From positions 28,386,593 through 28,450,592 of the forward strand of contig CM051516.1 of assembly GCA_028015205.1 (NCBI GenBank): a stretch of DNA of 64,000 nt. Reading direction: 5' to 3'. A model generated the notes under the pieces. That model saw only the letters and a program-made list of their open reading frames with translations. It had not been told where the DNA came from and did no database searches. Each line of letters begins with the position of its first letter. Position 1 is the first letter of the stretch. This DNA is from Mytilisepta virgata (Eukaryota; Mollusca; Bivalvia; Mytilida; Mytilidae). Below, piece by piece: positions 15,401 to 30,400 of this stretch. Made by a program: the position numbers and the translations under genes.

Positions 15401-18400
15401 ATTTGTTATCACAGATTAAATTCGTGATCACGAATTTATGGAATTAGTTATAACAGTTTTTGTAATTTGTAATAACGGATTAAACTCGTTATTACAATTT
15501 TTGTAATTAGTGATAACGGATTAAAAACATGATTACGAATTGTATAATTGTGATAACGAATTTAATTCGTAATTATGAATTACAAAAACTGTGATAACTA
15601 ATTCCGAAAATTTATTATCACGAATTTAATCTGTTATAACGAATTCTTCAATTCGTGATAACGATTTAAATTCGTGATTTTGAATTCAAATTTATATTTT
15701 TGGTAGGTCCTAAATGGGCTTCCATAGATATTGTCATATTCATAATAAATAAATCATTTTTGATAAGAAATTGAGAAAACAAAATTTTATAAACAACAGA
15801 AACTTATTTAGTATATTATTATACATGTTTTAGATTCATTATTTCTGAATATCCATTTAGAAACCTTGGCTATTGATTTGTATAAATTATTATCTTCCCT
15901 GGTGACAGGATGTCTGAGGTTTCTTAAATAATTGACTTTACTGGGGGGATCATATGAAGATATATCCATTTTACTCATAAAGCAACATATTTTAATAAAA
16001 TCAACAATTTTATTTCTCAGAAACTCTTGTCCAATCCCGGGCGGAATTTTATTTATATTGTGTATTAATTTGTAAATATGGTGTTTATTTTAAATCTCAG
16101 TTGTTAAGATTTGTTTTTTATTTTGAGGGTGAGAACTTGCTCATTTTTAATTTGATTATATTATCTCCAAACACTTATTTAACAAGCATCCTTACTTAAT
16201 ATACCGATACACACATTACTGAATATGTATTGGAAGGGGTTGATTCTTGACACAATATCTAGTCCCCTGCATTGTTTCCAAAAACAGTGCAAGCATTATT
16301 AAGAATCAGTGCTTTTATTTCTTTATCCAGCTTAAAGTGACTTTGAGGGATTCATCCTATTTGCAAGTTCAAAATGACCCATAACTATATATTTTGTATA
16401 GTTTTACGTTGCATATTATAGCTTTTAGTCTGTAACACTGCATGGTCATGTCTTGGATCTGGCCACTTTCGTTGTGTTCCTTGTGGAAAATTATAAAGGG
16501 AATGAATATATATATATATATATAACTGCCTGTGACCTTTGTCCGGCCACAGATGATCAGTTTTATTTCACAGCTAAAACTTTTAACATTCTGATATTTA
16601 TCTGAAACTGTCCAACTGGGATCTAACTGCACATAATAGGACCTTAAATTTGACATATAAAAAGGACATATTTTGTTCCAGGACTATTTTATGTCTTAAG
16701 TATACCTTCCACATGGGAACCTTAAATGGGATGAAGATAAAAGCATTGATCCATTAAATGTCTCTAGGTACATATTTGGTATTGTTCAGCTAATGGAAAG
16801 TCATCAGATCTGTCTATATACAGTAATAGTTGCAATATTTGTGCATTAATGAATTTTATAGGAATGTATAAGACAGACAATGCCAGAAGATCTCATAAGT
16901 ACAATGAACTTCTGTCTCATCCCTATTGTTGTCTAAGGAACAAATAAAATACGTTTTAACTAAGCTTAACAGACAATGCCAGTCTCAAGATGCAGGATAT
17001 TGACCATATATATTATTTATAATAGAAATCCGAATCATGACACTACATGTACTTACTGTCTGGACACCTCAGTTCATAAAATGGATTTTCCACATTTTAA
17101 AGTCTAAACCTTAGAATTATTAGACAATCTTTTCTTGGTTTATTAACCTTATTGATTCATCCAAGAAAACATAAAAAATGTAAAGTTGTTTATAAAGTTT
17201 ATGTTTGTATACCTCACAAAATGATTCTGAATGGGGAATTTTCAATAGAAAAATTACCGGTAATACACCTGAAAATTTCAAAAATTAACAATTTTAATTC
17301 ATCAACCCAGACCTATCCTAAAACTTGTAAAACTGTTATTTCAAATATTTTTAATGCACTTTGTGCATATTTCATGCATCACAGGGTTGTAATACTTAAT
17401 TTTATAAAATTTCATAGAAAGAGTTATCTCCCTTTTACATTGAAAATTCTATAGGCGGAATTTTTTTATTTCTCTGGACGACATGGTTGAACCAAATTAG
17501 ACAAATTCAATTGTTTCAGTTAATTCTCAAAAATCCATTTTATGAACTGAGGTGTCCATACATTAAATATTGTTGGAAATATAGTTGTGTTGTTCAATTG
17601 AGGAAGCATGCAACCTTTTATGTTCATAGGTTGAAAAGGAAGGAATTTGAAAAAGGTAGATCTACCTCAAAAAATTGGTGGGAAAAAAGGATTAAGATGT
17701 GGGTGAAAAAAGGCATCATTGTAAATCTATAAATTTGTATAAATTTGAAAGAAAAAATAGTATGTTTTCCAGATCTAAGATAATTTTCTTCTCCCCATCT
17801 CCAAAAAATCAATGGTTTCCATCGAAACGGTCATTTTCAAGATAAAAAATTTCATGGTTTTCAAAATTTTCTAGAATTACACAATCTTTTTTATACACAG
17901 TTCTTTCTTGCTAAACACTGGTTATACAGTTTGGTGTACATATGAAGTAGCAAAAAAAACACACAAAAAACAAAAAAAATAAAATCAGTTAGGTAGTATC
18001 TTCAGAACCACTTCATAACTGAACTTACTCATAAAAAAGATACAATTTAATAAAATAAATAGGACAAGAAGGTCCCTCCCCCATTCTAGCATTATTTAGC
18101 ATCAGGTAGATAAAAAGAATAGAAAACTGGTCGAAGCAGCCCCGCTGCATATCCCCACACCACTCTGGTGTTTTTGAAATACATACAATCCAAACAAGTG
18201 CTGTTGCTATAGTGATCCAAATATATATGGTTGCTAAGTAGAAATCACAAATAAATTTGTCTTTCAGGAAATTTACTAAAATTGGAATCACATATTTTTG
18301 AAATTTAACTTATCCAGATTAGTCTTAAAGCTAATATGATCCAAAAAAATCTATAGTTGCTAAGTAAAATTCCAAAATAATAGTCTTAGACACTTTCAGG

Positions 18401-21400
18401 AAATTTATCTTAATTGGAATCGCATGTTTTTGAAATCCATACAGTCCAAACTAGTGATGTTCTTATGGTGATTCTAAATATATATGGTTGCTAAGTAGAA
18501 ATCACAAATAAACTAGTGTTTGAGCCTTTCAGGAAATTTACCAAAACTGGAATCACATATTTTTGAAATTCAAATGATCCTGATAAATCTTAAAGCTAAT
18601 ATGATCCAAAAATATCTATAATTGCTAAGTAAAATTCCAAAGATAATAGTCTTAGACACTATCATGAGACTGACCAAAATTGGAATCGCATAATAGAAAT
18701 CCATACAATCCAAACTATTGCTGTTGCTATAGTGATTCCAAATATATATGTTTGCTAAGTAAAGATCACAAATACAGTACTATTCTTTGATTCTTTCAGG
18801 AAATTTACGAAAATTGGAAGTCTGTAATTGCTAAGTAAGATTCCAATAATGATAGTCTTAGACACTTTCAGGAAATTTACCAAAGTTGGAATCACATATT
18901 TTTGACATCTAGATGATCCCAATATGTGTTAGTGTTGATGTGATCCAGAAAGTACATGGTTTCTTGTCAAAAAAATATGGTCTTTGAGACTTCCAGGAAA
19001 TTTACCAAAGTTGGAACTGCATCTTAAATCAATTCAGAAACCTTTAGAACAATGTACATTAGTAGTATAATTACTGAGCCAACTTTCAGTTCAGTATTCC
19101 AAATAACACGAGAGGAGTTGCGTGACAAAAGAATAATGTACCGTTAGGCTTCCCGTGTAGCCGGCCCCCAGGGGCGCTATTCAAATGCCGAAACCTTTGG
19201 CACAATATACATTGGCAGGGCAATTACTGACAAAGAAATATTATATGCTATGGCTACCTGTGTATCCCCCATGGGCACTATTCAAATTCCGTAAGATTTG
19301 GCACAATCTACACTGGCAGGGCAATTACTGAGCCAACTTTCAGTTCCATATTCATATTCCAAATAACGTACCCTTAGGCCACCCATGTAGCTCGGCTCCA
19401 AGGGGCACTATTCAAATTCTGAAACCTTTGGGACAATCTACATTTACATGGCAATTGCTGCAGAACCAACTTACAGTTCCGTATTCCAAATAACATTAAA
19501 GGAGTTGTGTGACAAAAGAATAATGTACCGTTAGGCTTCCCGTGTAGCCGGCCCCCAGGGGCACTATTCAAATTCCGAAACCTTTGGCACAATCTACATT
19601 GGCAGGGCAATTACTGAGCCAACTTTCAGTTCCGTATTCAAAATAACCTGAGAGGAGTTGAGTGACAAAGGAATAAATTGTACCCTTAGTCCTTACAGTC
19701 CCTTTGTAACCCGGTCTCCTGGGGTGCTATTCAAATTCGGAAACCTTTGCCACAGTCCCTCAATGACCCAAGTTTCATCTTGTTACTGAGATTATCGTGA
19801 ACATTACTAACATGCGTATACCGAATAGCAAAATAATAATTGACCAAGCAGATTCGGTCAGTATCGGGGAAATATAAATAGACAGCTGAAAAGTTAAAAT
19901 AAGATTGAAAATTTCTTATGACCACACATCCACTGAGCATTATATACAGGGGTTCTAACTTTTAGAATCATCTACTTTGAGAATTCAATTTGAAATGTAA
20001 AAGAAAAACCACTGAAAATTGTCTTTATATACATGTAGTCTAATGCTTTAGCATGAATGAAATTGAGTGAGTCTTGCATTGCTTGTGGTCTTAAACTATT
20101 GTTTTAGTAGATATTTTATGATTACGTAATTGGTTGATGGAGATAACACACTTTCCTCAGCAATATCGGTTAATGCATCTTTGTAAATTGAACAGATGGG
20201 AATACAATTATTCTATTGCCTGGTCTATTAACAAATTACAAAAGGAAATTAATTAGCACTGACATATGCAAAACGTTGTTAGATAGATGATTCAAACATA
20301 TTTAGATAATGCAGTTATACCAAAGATGCCAAACAATATAGAATGAACTTCTTGTTTGGTAGCTTGACTGTGAAATCTAGAATTTTTCGGAGATTATTGT
20401 CAATCCTATTTCACATATAACTTAAGATTGTTTTTTTTTCCACAATTCATTACTTGAGATTGTTGAGTTCTATCAAAAGTCTTCATAGATCTTATATTCA
20501 TATGTTTATTCTTATTTTCTTTTGTGATCTCAAAATTTGATGAAAAAAAAAACCAATTCATTTACTGTAATACAATATCAATTTTCGGAAAAACTAATAC
20601 TATCATTTATTGATGAGAAACCATAGTTTGGGATACATCAAGAACATAAAAATAATATTACACAACAGTGAGTGGGTAAAGCATAAATCATCCAAATGTC
20701 TAGTAGAAAAAAAATGTATGTATATCAAACACAGTACAAAAAAACCAATGTCTATGAGACTCCTCTTTAATTTCTGGAATTCTGTATTATAGATAGAGAA
20801 TCTTGCAAAAATTTGCATACTAATTTCACTGTTTTGAGATCTGGGGGATTTAAATTACCTCTTTATAAATGGTCTAGCTGCAGCTGTCATCCAAAATGGG
20901 TATTTCTAAGTTCATTGTATAATCAACATTTTTAAATGAAATGAGCCTCATCCTCAATAGCAGTCTGCTATGGTGTCCAAACTGTTGATCTCTAGGGATT
21001 TTGTAGTAACGACCAATTTCAATCTCTAATGGGTGTGCTTTCATTCTGGTTTTTGTCAAAAGAGTCTAAAGTATTTTTGCATCTTAAAATGTCCAGGGGC
21101 CTCGGTGGCCGAGTGGTCTAGGTAGTTCGTTATGACTACTAATGATCTCTAGCCTGTCAACACTGCGGTTGTGAGTTCGAATCTCACCTGTGGCGGGGTG
21201 TGTTCGACTCCCACCTTAATTGACAAGGATTGCCAATTTTCCTACCGAAGGTCGTGGTTCTCTCCGGGTACTTCGGCTTCCTCCACCAATAAAAACTGGC
21301 CGCCGCGAAATAGCCAAATGTGCTGAAAACGCCGTTAAACCCCAACTAAACAAACAAACAAACAAAATGTCCATAATTTGTTCTGTAGAAGAATGATTTT

Positions 21401-24400
21401 CATGATTTTCTAAAGTTTATATTTATGAGGTTCTCTTCTATTTTGTTGGTAAAGTATTTTTTGATACTGAAATTTGAAAATTTTTGCCAAAGAATATTAA
21501 TATATTTTAAAATGGACTGTCTTAAGCTTTTATCTTCTATAAAATCAATATTTTAACAATTTTAACAATATTTTAACTATCATGATATGGAGAAAAGAAT
21601 TTCATTTAAAGGTTGAAGCAAGATATCAAAACTGGATTTTAATTGTCTAATAGAATATTTTAATGTATAGTTTATTAAAATTTGATACAGGTTTTAAGAT
21701 ACTTAATTGTCAAAAATCCTTTCAGTAAAAGAAATCTTAAATATTCTTTTTATAGTAAATCAGCTCTTTACTTCCTGGGTTAATGCTGTAAGTTTCCGTG
21801 ACGTCTGGCATATAATCAAGCCACAAAAATGTTTATTTTAGAGATATATAAATCGTAGTTGACAATTTTGAAAATAAATTGTTTCAACATTTCCATATTA
21901 ATGTACAGAATATACAATTGAATTTCACTCTTGGGAGAGCTGATAATACTATGGTAAGTAAAATCAATATAAAAAGATTATTGCAAATAATATTTCTCCT
22001 AAATGTTAGAAATACTAAAGTGGTTTTAAAGCAGCTACACACAGCTTATGTAATATTTATAAAGTGGCATTTACCAAAAGATGGTATATACTGTTGACCC
22101 ACTTTACACATGATGTCAAACTTATTGATGTTTTTACCCAAAGAATACAGCATAGATGAGTAAGAAAATATCATACTAGTATCTCATAGTCAGGTCTTTT
22201 TTACCCTGGTCAATGAGAAACCAGAGTGAGTTATCTTTTCCTAACCAATGTAGGTAAGGGAGATAATAAATTTGTCTCCCTTTTAGCCTCAGGACAAAAG
22301 GGAGAGAATTTAATTATCTCCCTTTCCTACATTGGTTAGGAAAAGATATCTCACTGTTTCCTCATAAACAACTTCATATTACTCCAACATTATGAAAAGT
22401 GGCCATCAGAATATAGCTATTATCACACTATTAATTTGGTATAAAATCTAAATAGTACAAGACAGTTAACTTAGAAATGGCATGTCAAAGAAAATGACAG
22501 AAAGTAAGTGAAGCCACAAATTAAAAAAAAACTAAAAAAAAAAAATATTTTTAGATTGTCCATGCGTGTATTACTTTGATAATGATTTTATTATAACTCA
22601 TAAGGTCAGTGTGAGTTATTGCCATGACTGCATCTGTTGTCCATCATCGTACACTTCTTAAAGATCTTCTCCTCTGAAACCAATGGGCTAATTGGAACCA
22701 AACTTTGACCCTCTTCCAAAATTGTGTCTGGCATCTTCAACTTCCTATCAACATGGCTGCAGTTACTAAAAATAGAAAAAAAGGGGAGGGGGTGAATTTT
22801 AAAGATCTGTGGAACTACTTGGTCAATTGCAACAAAACTATGCTAAGCAGAAATGGTCATTATATGATCCTGTTTCAGAAATATGTCCTTTGATCCAGAA
22901 TGTCAACCAAGATGGCTGCCACAGCTGAACTTAGTTCAACATAGGATCCTTTATGAAATTCATTAAAAATCTTCTTGTCTGAAACTACAAAGTTAAATGG
23001 AAACAATCTTGGCAGAAATAGTCTTTAGATGGTCCTCTTTCAGAATTTGGCCGATGAGCTGGAATGTCAACCAAGCTGGCCACCACAGCCAAACTTAGTT
23101 TAACATAGGACCCTATTGGGAAATTCATTTAATCTTATTTTCAATTGCTGACAATTTTTCATGTTTTCACAGGAAACACAAATAGTCAAAGCTGTTTTAA
23201 ATTGAACCTATATGATAAATTCTTGCACCATATAAAACCTAGCTGTGAATATATCGATGTTATGGTTATAAAGCATGCAGAGCAACCTTTGTATAAAGAA
23301 CAATTTTATTTTCAGTCCCTTGAGACCCCATTGTACATTAGTTTATATGTTTCATTTATGTAAGAAAATATTATGAATTATAAAAAAAAACAAAGATTTA
23401 TTGCATAGTACCATGTATATGTCTTCTCCATCTTTTAATGATAGCCTAAGCCAATCATGATTGTGGTAATAAAAGTAGATTTCCCAATATATTACATGTA
23501 CTGTACTAATTTGTCTGAAATTGTATGAATTTATCAACTTATTCTGTCCATAATGTTCCCATAATGATGTGTTATGGATAAAATAATTGCTTCAAGAGAG
23601 ACAATAGCAGAATACTGTACAAATTAACTGGGGCCTCATAGAGGGTGACAGGATCAAACTTTTTGCTAAAATGACTCTCTTGTTTATCCCCCATTATAAC
23701 ATGCTAATCTTTTAATTCCTGACAAATTTTACTCATACGGCTAATGTTCTCGGGTAATGTTCTCGATGATATGTGAAAATTATGGGTATTTTAGAGTTGC
23801 TTGTCTGTGGGCCTTTGAGACCCACCTGAAGAAGATTTATTACTTATGCTGAGTCTGTCCCAGCCAGTTTAACCTAAATTTTTATGGATATGCCAATAAA
23901 AATATCACAAAACATTATTTAATATATAACACTATGCAAATAATAAATGTCAATTTTCTCAAGTTCCTTGTAAAGTTTTTTAGCTCACCTGACCCAAAAG
24001 GCCATGTGAGCTGTTGCCATCACTTGGCATCCGTTGTCTGTCATTGTCCGTGGTGGTTATCAACTTTCCTTTAAAGGTCTTCTCTTCTGAAACCACTGGG
24101 CCAATTTGAACAAAACTTGGCAGTAATTGTCCTTAGGTTGTCTTCTTTCAGTATTGTCCAACACATGCAGCGTCCTTCATCCTTGTAGGTCGTCATCTTT
24201 GTGGTAGGTCGTCATCTTTGTGGTAAAGTTTCCTTTAAAGATCTGCTCTGAAACCACTGGGCCAAACGAACAGAACTTGGCAGCAATATTATGGTCCTTA
24301 GGTGATCTACTTTCAGAATTATATCCAATGACCCCCCCTGTCATTCAAGATGGCCACCAGAGCTAAATATAGTTTAACATATTGGGAATTGCAGTATTAT

Positions 24401-27400
24401 GCTTAATATGTTATGCACAGTCAATAAACTGTCAAATTGTATTCAGTACAGTTAAATTTTATTTTTGGATGAATCATAAATGTATGGATTAATTGGGGAA
24501 GGTTTTGCTTAGGATAACACTCTGAGAAATAGAAGTTTTGTGAATAAATACACCTCACAACTGAATACAACTTCATATTAAAATAAATGATTCCAGTTGA
24601 AGGGTTTGACTGGTTGTATTAGATCTAATACATATAACTATTAATTTCAATAAAAATAATAGATAAGTCAGACATCTTTTTATGCTCTTGGTAATGTCAA
24701 AATTAAAATCATAACAATTAAAAAAAAATTTTCTGTAATACAACCTAGACATAGAGATATTTTAGTCTAGAATATGTTTTCAATCTAATTGATGGGACGT
24801 GACATTGTTGAATACAGTGCTAAAATTAGACTCTTCTTTAACTGAACCAGTGAACATGAAATTTTCTTTAACTTTGTTGACTGTTACTAGTATGCCTAGG
24901 ATTGATCTATGCCTTTAATAAGTTGTACTGTGGAATTGCCAGCCATAATTGGAGATCTTTTTCTCAACTGCTTACTAATACATTTTCCTGTGATTTTTGG
25001 CCGGGTTGCACAGAGTGCAAATCCGGGTTATAGTATGGTGAATGTCGGGCGGGCGGCGGCAGGCAGCGGCGGGCAGGGAAAATAGGTACCTATTTTTCGA
25101 AATCAACTCCTCCGACAGTTTTTCACCCATATCCTTGAAACTTCATAGAATGTTTCTATATATATTGAAGATGTGCACCTCACTTTATGGAATTATTTCA
25201 GGAATTATTTCCAATTTTTCCAAACTTTTGGAACTTAGTCGTTTTTTATTGACATCTTCAATAGAGGGTACCTATTTTGCGAAATCAGGAATTATTTCCC
25301 ATTTTTCCAAACACATGTTTATCAACATGTAATCAAATCAAATATGGCTTACTTCACCTATTTCTAATTAAATTGATGACTGCCTCTGTGCTCGCACACC
25401 AATATACAATGTGTCTGATTTTGTCTATTTAATATTCATGACTGCCAATGTGCAATATGATCTTGTAATCACCTTTGTCACAACTACAGTAAACACCAAG
25501 TAAAGCAACCAGGCCATTTGTATCTTTGACCCATTTTTTTTTACTCAACCCAAAGTATTTAAAATCAATATGAACTTGTCATATTTTGTATATTCTTTCT
25601 TTTGCAGATAAATGTAAATATGAAACAGGTCCATGGAGTGACTGTGATGTTACAACAGATACCATGAAAATGACAATGACATTGAAATCTGTTGATTCCA
25701 ACCATTGCCCTGCAACAAAAATTCTCAGCAAGAAGTGTAAAAAACGTTAGTAACTATCATGTAAGCATGTTGTCGGTAAGAATTTCTATTACAATATAAA
25801 AGACAACATCAAAACTTCAATGTAGGATAAAAAACCTAACTCATCACTCCCATCCCAATCCCAAGTTTCTTTGACTTCCCAAATAATATCTCTGTACTTG
25901 GAGGTAGAAGCAGGCCTTGATCTTGTGTACAAATGCATCTTAAATAGGTCAACATCCTGAAAAAGTAGGTCAGTATGTTCCTGTGTAATTTATTATTGGT
26001 GAAAAGGATAGCATAAAACACTGTGACATACATTTTGTGCATCCTTGATTTGGTCAAGTTTTTATTGCCATATCAAAGTAAGGATATAGTAAGATAGTTA
26101 TTGCCTGATAACATATTTACTCTGGTCATGTTAATTGTCCAAATGTTCTTTTAAGTAGTGTGTAAATATTTCCATTTTGTGTAAAAACATCTCTTCTTTG
26201 ATGTGTTGTGAAAATATCCAGGATGCTATATCACCCCTTCCTTTCCACTATCCAAATGTAATTTTCATTCCCATTTTATTATGCATAGAATGCTCCTGAA
26301 ATAATGTATCATTATTGGATACTGCAATGCCAATTTTTCATGAGCAATCAGTTTGCATACTGACATGATAACTTATATAAAATGTGGTCATTAGGTCAGC
26401 TCAAGCAGGCATAGGTCAGTGGCTGGTACAAAAAAAATCATTTACATTTTGATTGCAACATTAAATGTCCACGTCATATCAAATTCTGAAACAAATTTGC
26501 AGAAAAATTTGTAATATGTTTATATAGTTCTTGCTGAATGGAGTACTGGCAGTAATTTATAAATAAATCAAAAGAGATTCTTGCTGTTTGCCTGTCTTTA
26601 CAACAGATAAATTTTCCCTATATAAAAGTTGAATTACCCCGTATATTGAAAGTTTGGATTATGGGTATGTACATCAAACAATTGAAATTAAGATTTTCAT
26701 CAGTACATGATTTTATTTTCTGTCCATCAAATGTGTTGTAGAGCGAGTGGATAGGGATCTGTACAGGAATTAAATAATCCACCAAAATTAAGTCAGATAT
26801 TCAATGTAATATCATGGGCAGAAGGTACATGATATGCCTTTATCTATCTATGCTCTCTCTATATTATTGTTGAATTTCTTAAATTTTTAAGAAAAAAAAT
26901 TTCAATACTATAAAATTGGAGCTATCTCCCCTTATTTGACAGTTTTCTTGTACTCTTTCTTCTTCATGATAAATCATGGGAAACTGTTACTATTTTTTTA
27001 CATCTGCTTTATGATTGTGAATAAAAATTGGTAAAGAATGAATTAGCCAAGAATTTACATTAAAAATTCTATGCTTATTGCCTAATTGAAGTTTCCCCCT
27101 AGATTTTTTGTTTTGTCGTTGCAGTTTGACACAGCATTGTAGTTTATGTCTAAGAATTTTTTATTTTATTAGCTTGTAAATACATAACTGGAAAATGGGG
27201 ACCCTGTAAAAATGGTATTTCTGAAAGAATTGACAGATTAAGAAAAAATAGTCAAGATATTTGTGAACCAAGAAGAACCTTAACCAAAAAATGTAGAGGG
27301 CGTAAAAAGATAAAGAAAAATAAAGGTATGATTCAAAATTTTAAAATTGATAATCCTTATAGTTATATTGGCCTGATGTGGCCATTTTGAATTTTTAAAT

Positions 27401-30400
27401 GTGTCAAAAAAGTGACAATGCAGAAATTTGAAATAGCTATATTGTTCCTATTGTTTTGCTCATTTACTTTTTTCATGATGGGAAACCAATGAAATATCAA
27501 AGACAAAAAATGACACAGTGATATCCAGTGAAAGAAAATATGATAATTCACTGAGGAATAGAAAAGGCTATTTCACTTAAGGATATGACATAAATATAGC
27601 CAGTTCTAATGACATTATCCATTGTATTTTATCATTGAATTTGTCAGTTTGATAAATGTAGTAACTTATGTTTAAATTTGAATACCAAAAATATATAAAT
27701 CATGGGGGCCTCGGTGGCCGAGTGGTCTAGTCATGACTACTAATGATCACTACCCTGTCAACACGAAGGTTGTGAGTTCGAATATCATCTGTGGTAGGCT
27801 GTGTTCGACTCCGATCTTAACTGACAAGGATTGCCAATTTTCCTACCGAAGGTCAGTGGTTCTCTCCGGGTACTCCAACTTCCTCTACCAATAAAAACTG
27901 GACACCGCAAAATAGCCAAATTTGCTGAAAACGACATGAATAAATAAATTAATAAATATAAATCATGACCAAACAAAAAAGAAATGGCACACAATATGTG
28001 AATTGAGGTATTGTTCGGTCACCACTTTACTGATTTGAGGTATTTGAATTTCAAGGTTACTTATACTTTAAATCTGTGATGTCTAGGATTTGATAATTGA
28101 TTATTTATCGGATAAATTTTATCCCATTGAAATTGCTCATACTAATATATTGTCTTTTCCATTTGCATTTAAAGGTATGGCAGCCTTTAAATTTTTTCAC
28201 TATTGAAAATGTTCAAATTCCATGTAGTCGAGATAAGATTTAATGATAATACATTAATTTGACATTTTGGAGAGGTATTAACACAGCCACAGTCTAATAA
28301 TCTAAAAATAGTTCAATATCTCCAAGATCTGTTCTGTGTTCCAGGGATATAATATATGTCATAAAATATAAGGAAACAATCAATCGGAAACTTTCCCAAG
28401 TAGAGTGATGGACGATGACTTTTGACAGTATGATTGAATGAACCAATATTTCATTGGACGTCTTTCAAAAAATCTCCCTTGACTGAAATAAAGTTTATTA
28501 ATTTTTGGTTTCTCAGATGTAATCGCATTCCATTTTTCAAAAAATTTTAAATCTACAACATAAGTTAATTACTATAATCAATATTTATATAGAAATCTCT
28601 GAATTTAATGAATGTTTACAAATATTGATTTCTGTTAAACAGACTCCAGTACTGTGTAATTTTATTATCTTACATTTTTCTTATGTTTGTTTATTGGCCC
28701 GTTTTATATTTTTACACCACTTTTTATCAAATTTACTATAGTTGGGCAGCTATATTTTTTGGAAAAAATTGGGTAGAACCATGACAGACATTATGAAAGA
28801 AACTTCTGTACATTAATTCATGTGAAAGAAGTCCATGAATGGTATATTTTTGAGTGAAAAATGTCATTGCAGCTATGATTTTTTATCTACTTAAGTAGGA
28901 AATAGAACTTTTGTTGCATTTCTCTCTTTCTCTTACTCTGTGTGTGTGTGGTTTTATGTAAGAATCGTGTAAATTTCTACAGATTTTGTGGGCAGAAAAT
29001 ATTAAAGTAAGATTGTGGTTTGTAATTCCAAATCAACTTTAAACCACTTCCAACTTATTAATTCGGCTACTGAGGTGAATGTGAAATCAAACTTGTGTAG
29101 AAAAGGCAACCAAAGCAACAGACAAGACAAAAGTGCATTTTATTGACAGGTGACTTTATACAGTAGAATTGTTCATGACAGGAACATTTTTATAGTGCCC
29201 TTTATAGACAGTGAGATTTGCTATATAAAGATGCCCTTTAATGCTGGTTTTACTGTAGATGTATACTTTTCTGACTCATGTCATTAAATTTATTTGGATT
29301 ATTTACATATACCGTTGTTAAATTTATGTCAATCTCGATCTTGATCTTCCTTGAGTGGATCATACTTTATACAGACATTACTGCTTGGAACACGTGACCA
29401 GACAGAAATCGAAGTTTGAATGTTTTAACGTGTTGAGAGAATCTAGAACTGGAATGTGTAGAGGACTATGCTTTACCACATGATACCACTAAATATCACA
29501 CGATATTACTCTGGCTGATAAAGGTTTCGCCAGCTTGTCTTGTCTTTAGAGGCTGTGCCTGTGGCTAATGGTTAAGCTGTCCATACAGATGGAACGTACT
29601 TTCTTCTACTCTTGACGTGTTTAATCGGTTGGATAAAAATACATAATATTTTTAACCACTTTCTGGTGATTAAATTTCTAAGTGGGAATTACTGCCGTTT
29701 TTTGTCGAGCCTGCGACTTTAGTCGCAGAAAGCTCAACATAGGGATGGTGATCTGGCGGCGGCGGCGGCGGCGTTAACTCACTTCTTAAAAGCTTTATAT
29801 TTTAGAAGGTAGAAGACCTGGATGCTTTATACTTTGTATATAGATGCCTTATGTTACGAACTTTCCGTCTGTCATATGTACATTGTCCTTGACCTCATTT
29901 TCATGGTTCAGTGACTAATTGAAAAAAAATTAAAGATTTTTGGTAATGTTAATTTCTCTCTTATTATGAGTAATAGGATAATTATATTTGGTATGTGCGT
30001 ACCTTACAAGGTCATCATCCCCGTCAGACAGTTTTCAATTGACCTCGACCCAATTTCAAGGATCAGTGAACAAGGTTAAGTTTTGGTGGTCAAGTCCATA
30101 TCTCAGATACTATAAGCAATAGGTGTAGTATATTTGGTGTATGGAAGGATTGTAAGGTGTACATGTCCAACTGGCAGGTGTCATCTGACCTTGACCTCAT
30201 TTTCATGGTTCAGTGGTTATAGTTAAGTTTTTGTGTTTTGGCCTGTTTTTCGAATACTGTATGCAATAGGTCTACTATATTTGGTGTGTGGAAGGATTGT
30301 AAGGTGTACATGTCCAACTGGCAGGTGTCATCTGACCTTGACCTCATTTTCATGGTTCAGTGGTTATAGTTAAGTTTTTGTGTTTTGGCCTGTTTTTCGA

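Larger units (their letters stand above)
2068..25607 (+). other. 23.5 kb intron filled with transposon-derived repeats
   Basis: No further PTN-type exon was recognised on reading. The stretch from about 2.1 to 3.7 kb, 4.1-5.7 kb, 6.2-6.9 kb and 9.0-11.5 kb is AT-rich sequence with nothing I can name. Named elements inside it are listed separately: the repeats at 3.8, 5.7, 7-9, 13.6, 18-19.8 and 22.6-25.5 kb, MITEs at 11.6-13.0, 15.3 and 17.1 kb, foldbacks at 12.1 and 22.2 kb, RT fragments at 14.6 and 20.9 kb, and a SINE at 21.1 kb. Confidence 0.6.

Noticed and set aside
21098..21200. tRNA-Ser/Leu-like gene
   Set aside because: A and B boxes are present, but the text continues into a shared body and tail repeated at 27.7 and 45.0 kb and is bounded by target duplications, so it is a SINE head, not a tRNA gene.
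25042..25332. 96-residue frame starting in GC-rich text
   Set aside because: It starts in the GGGCGGGCGGCGGC tract of a repeat copy; related copies at 32.3 and 36.8 kb do not preserve the frame.
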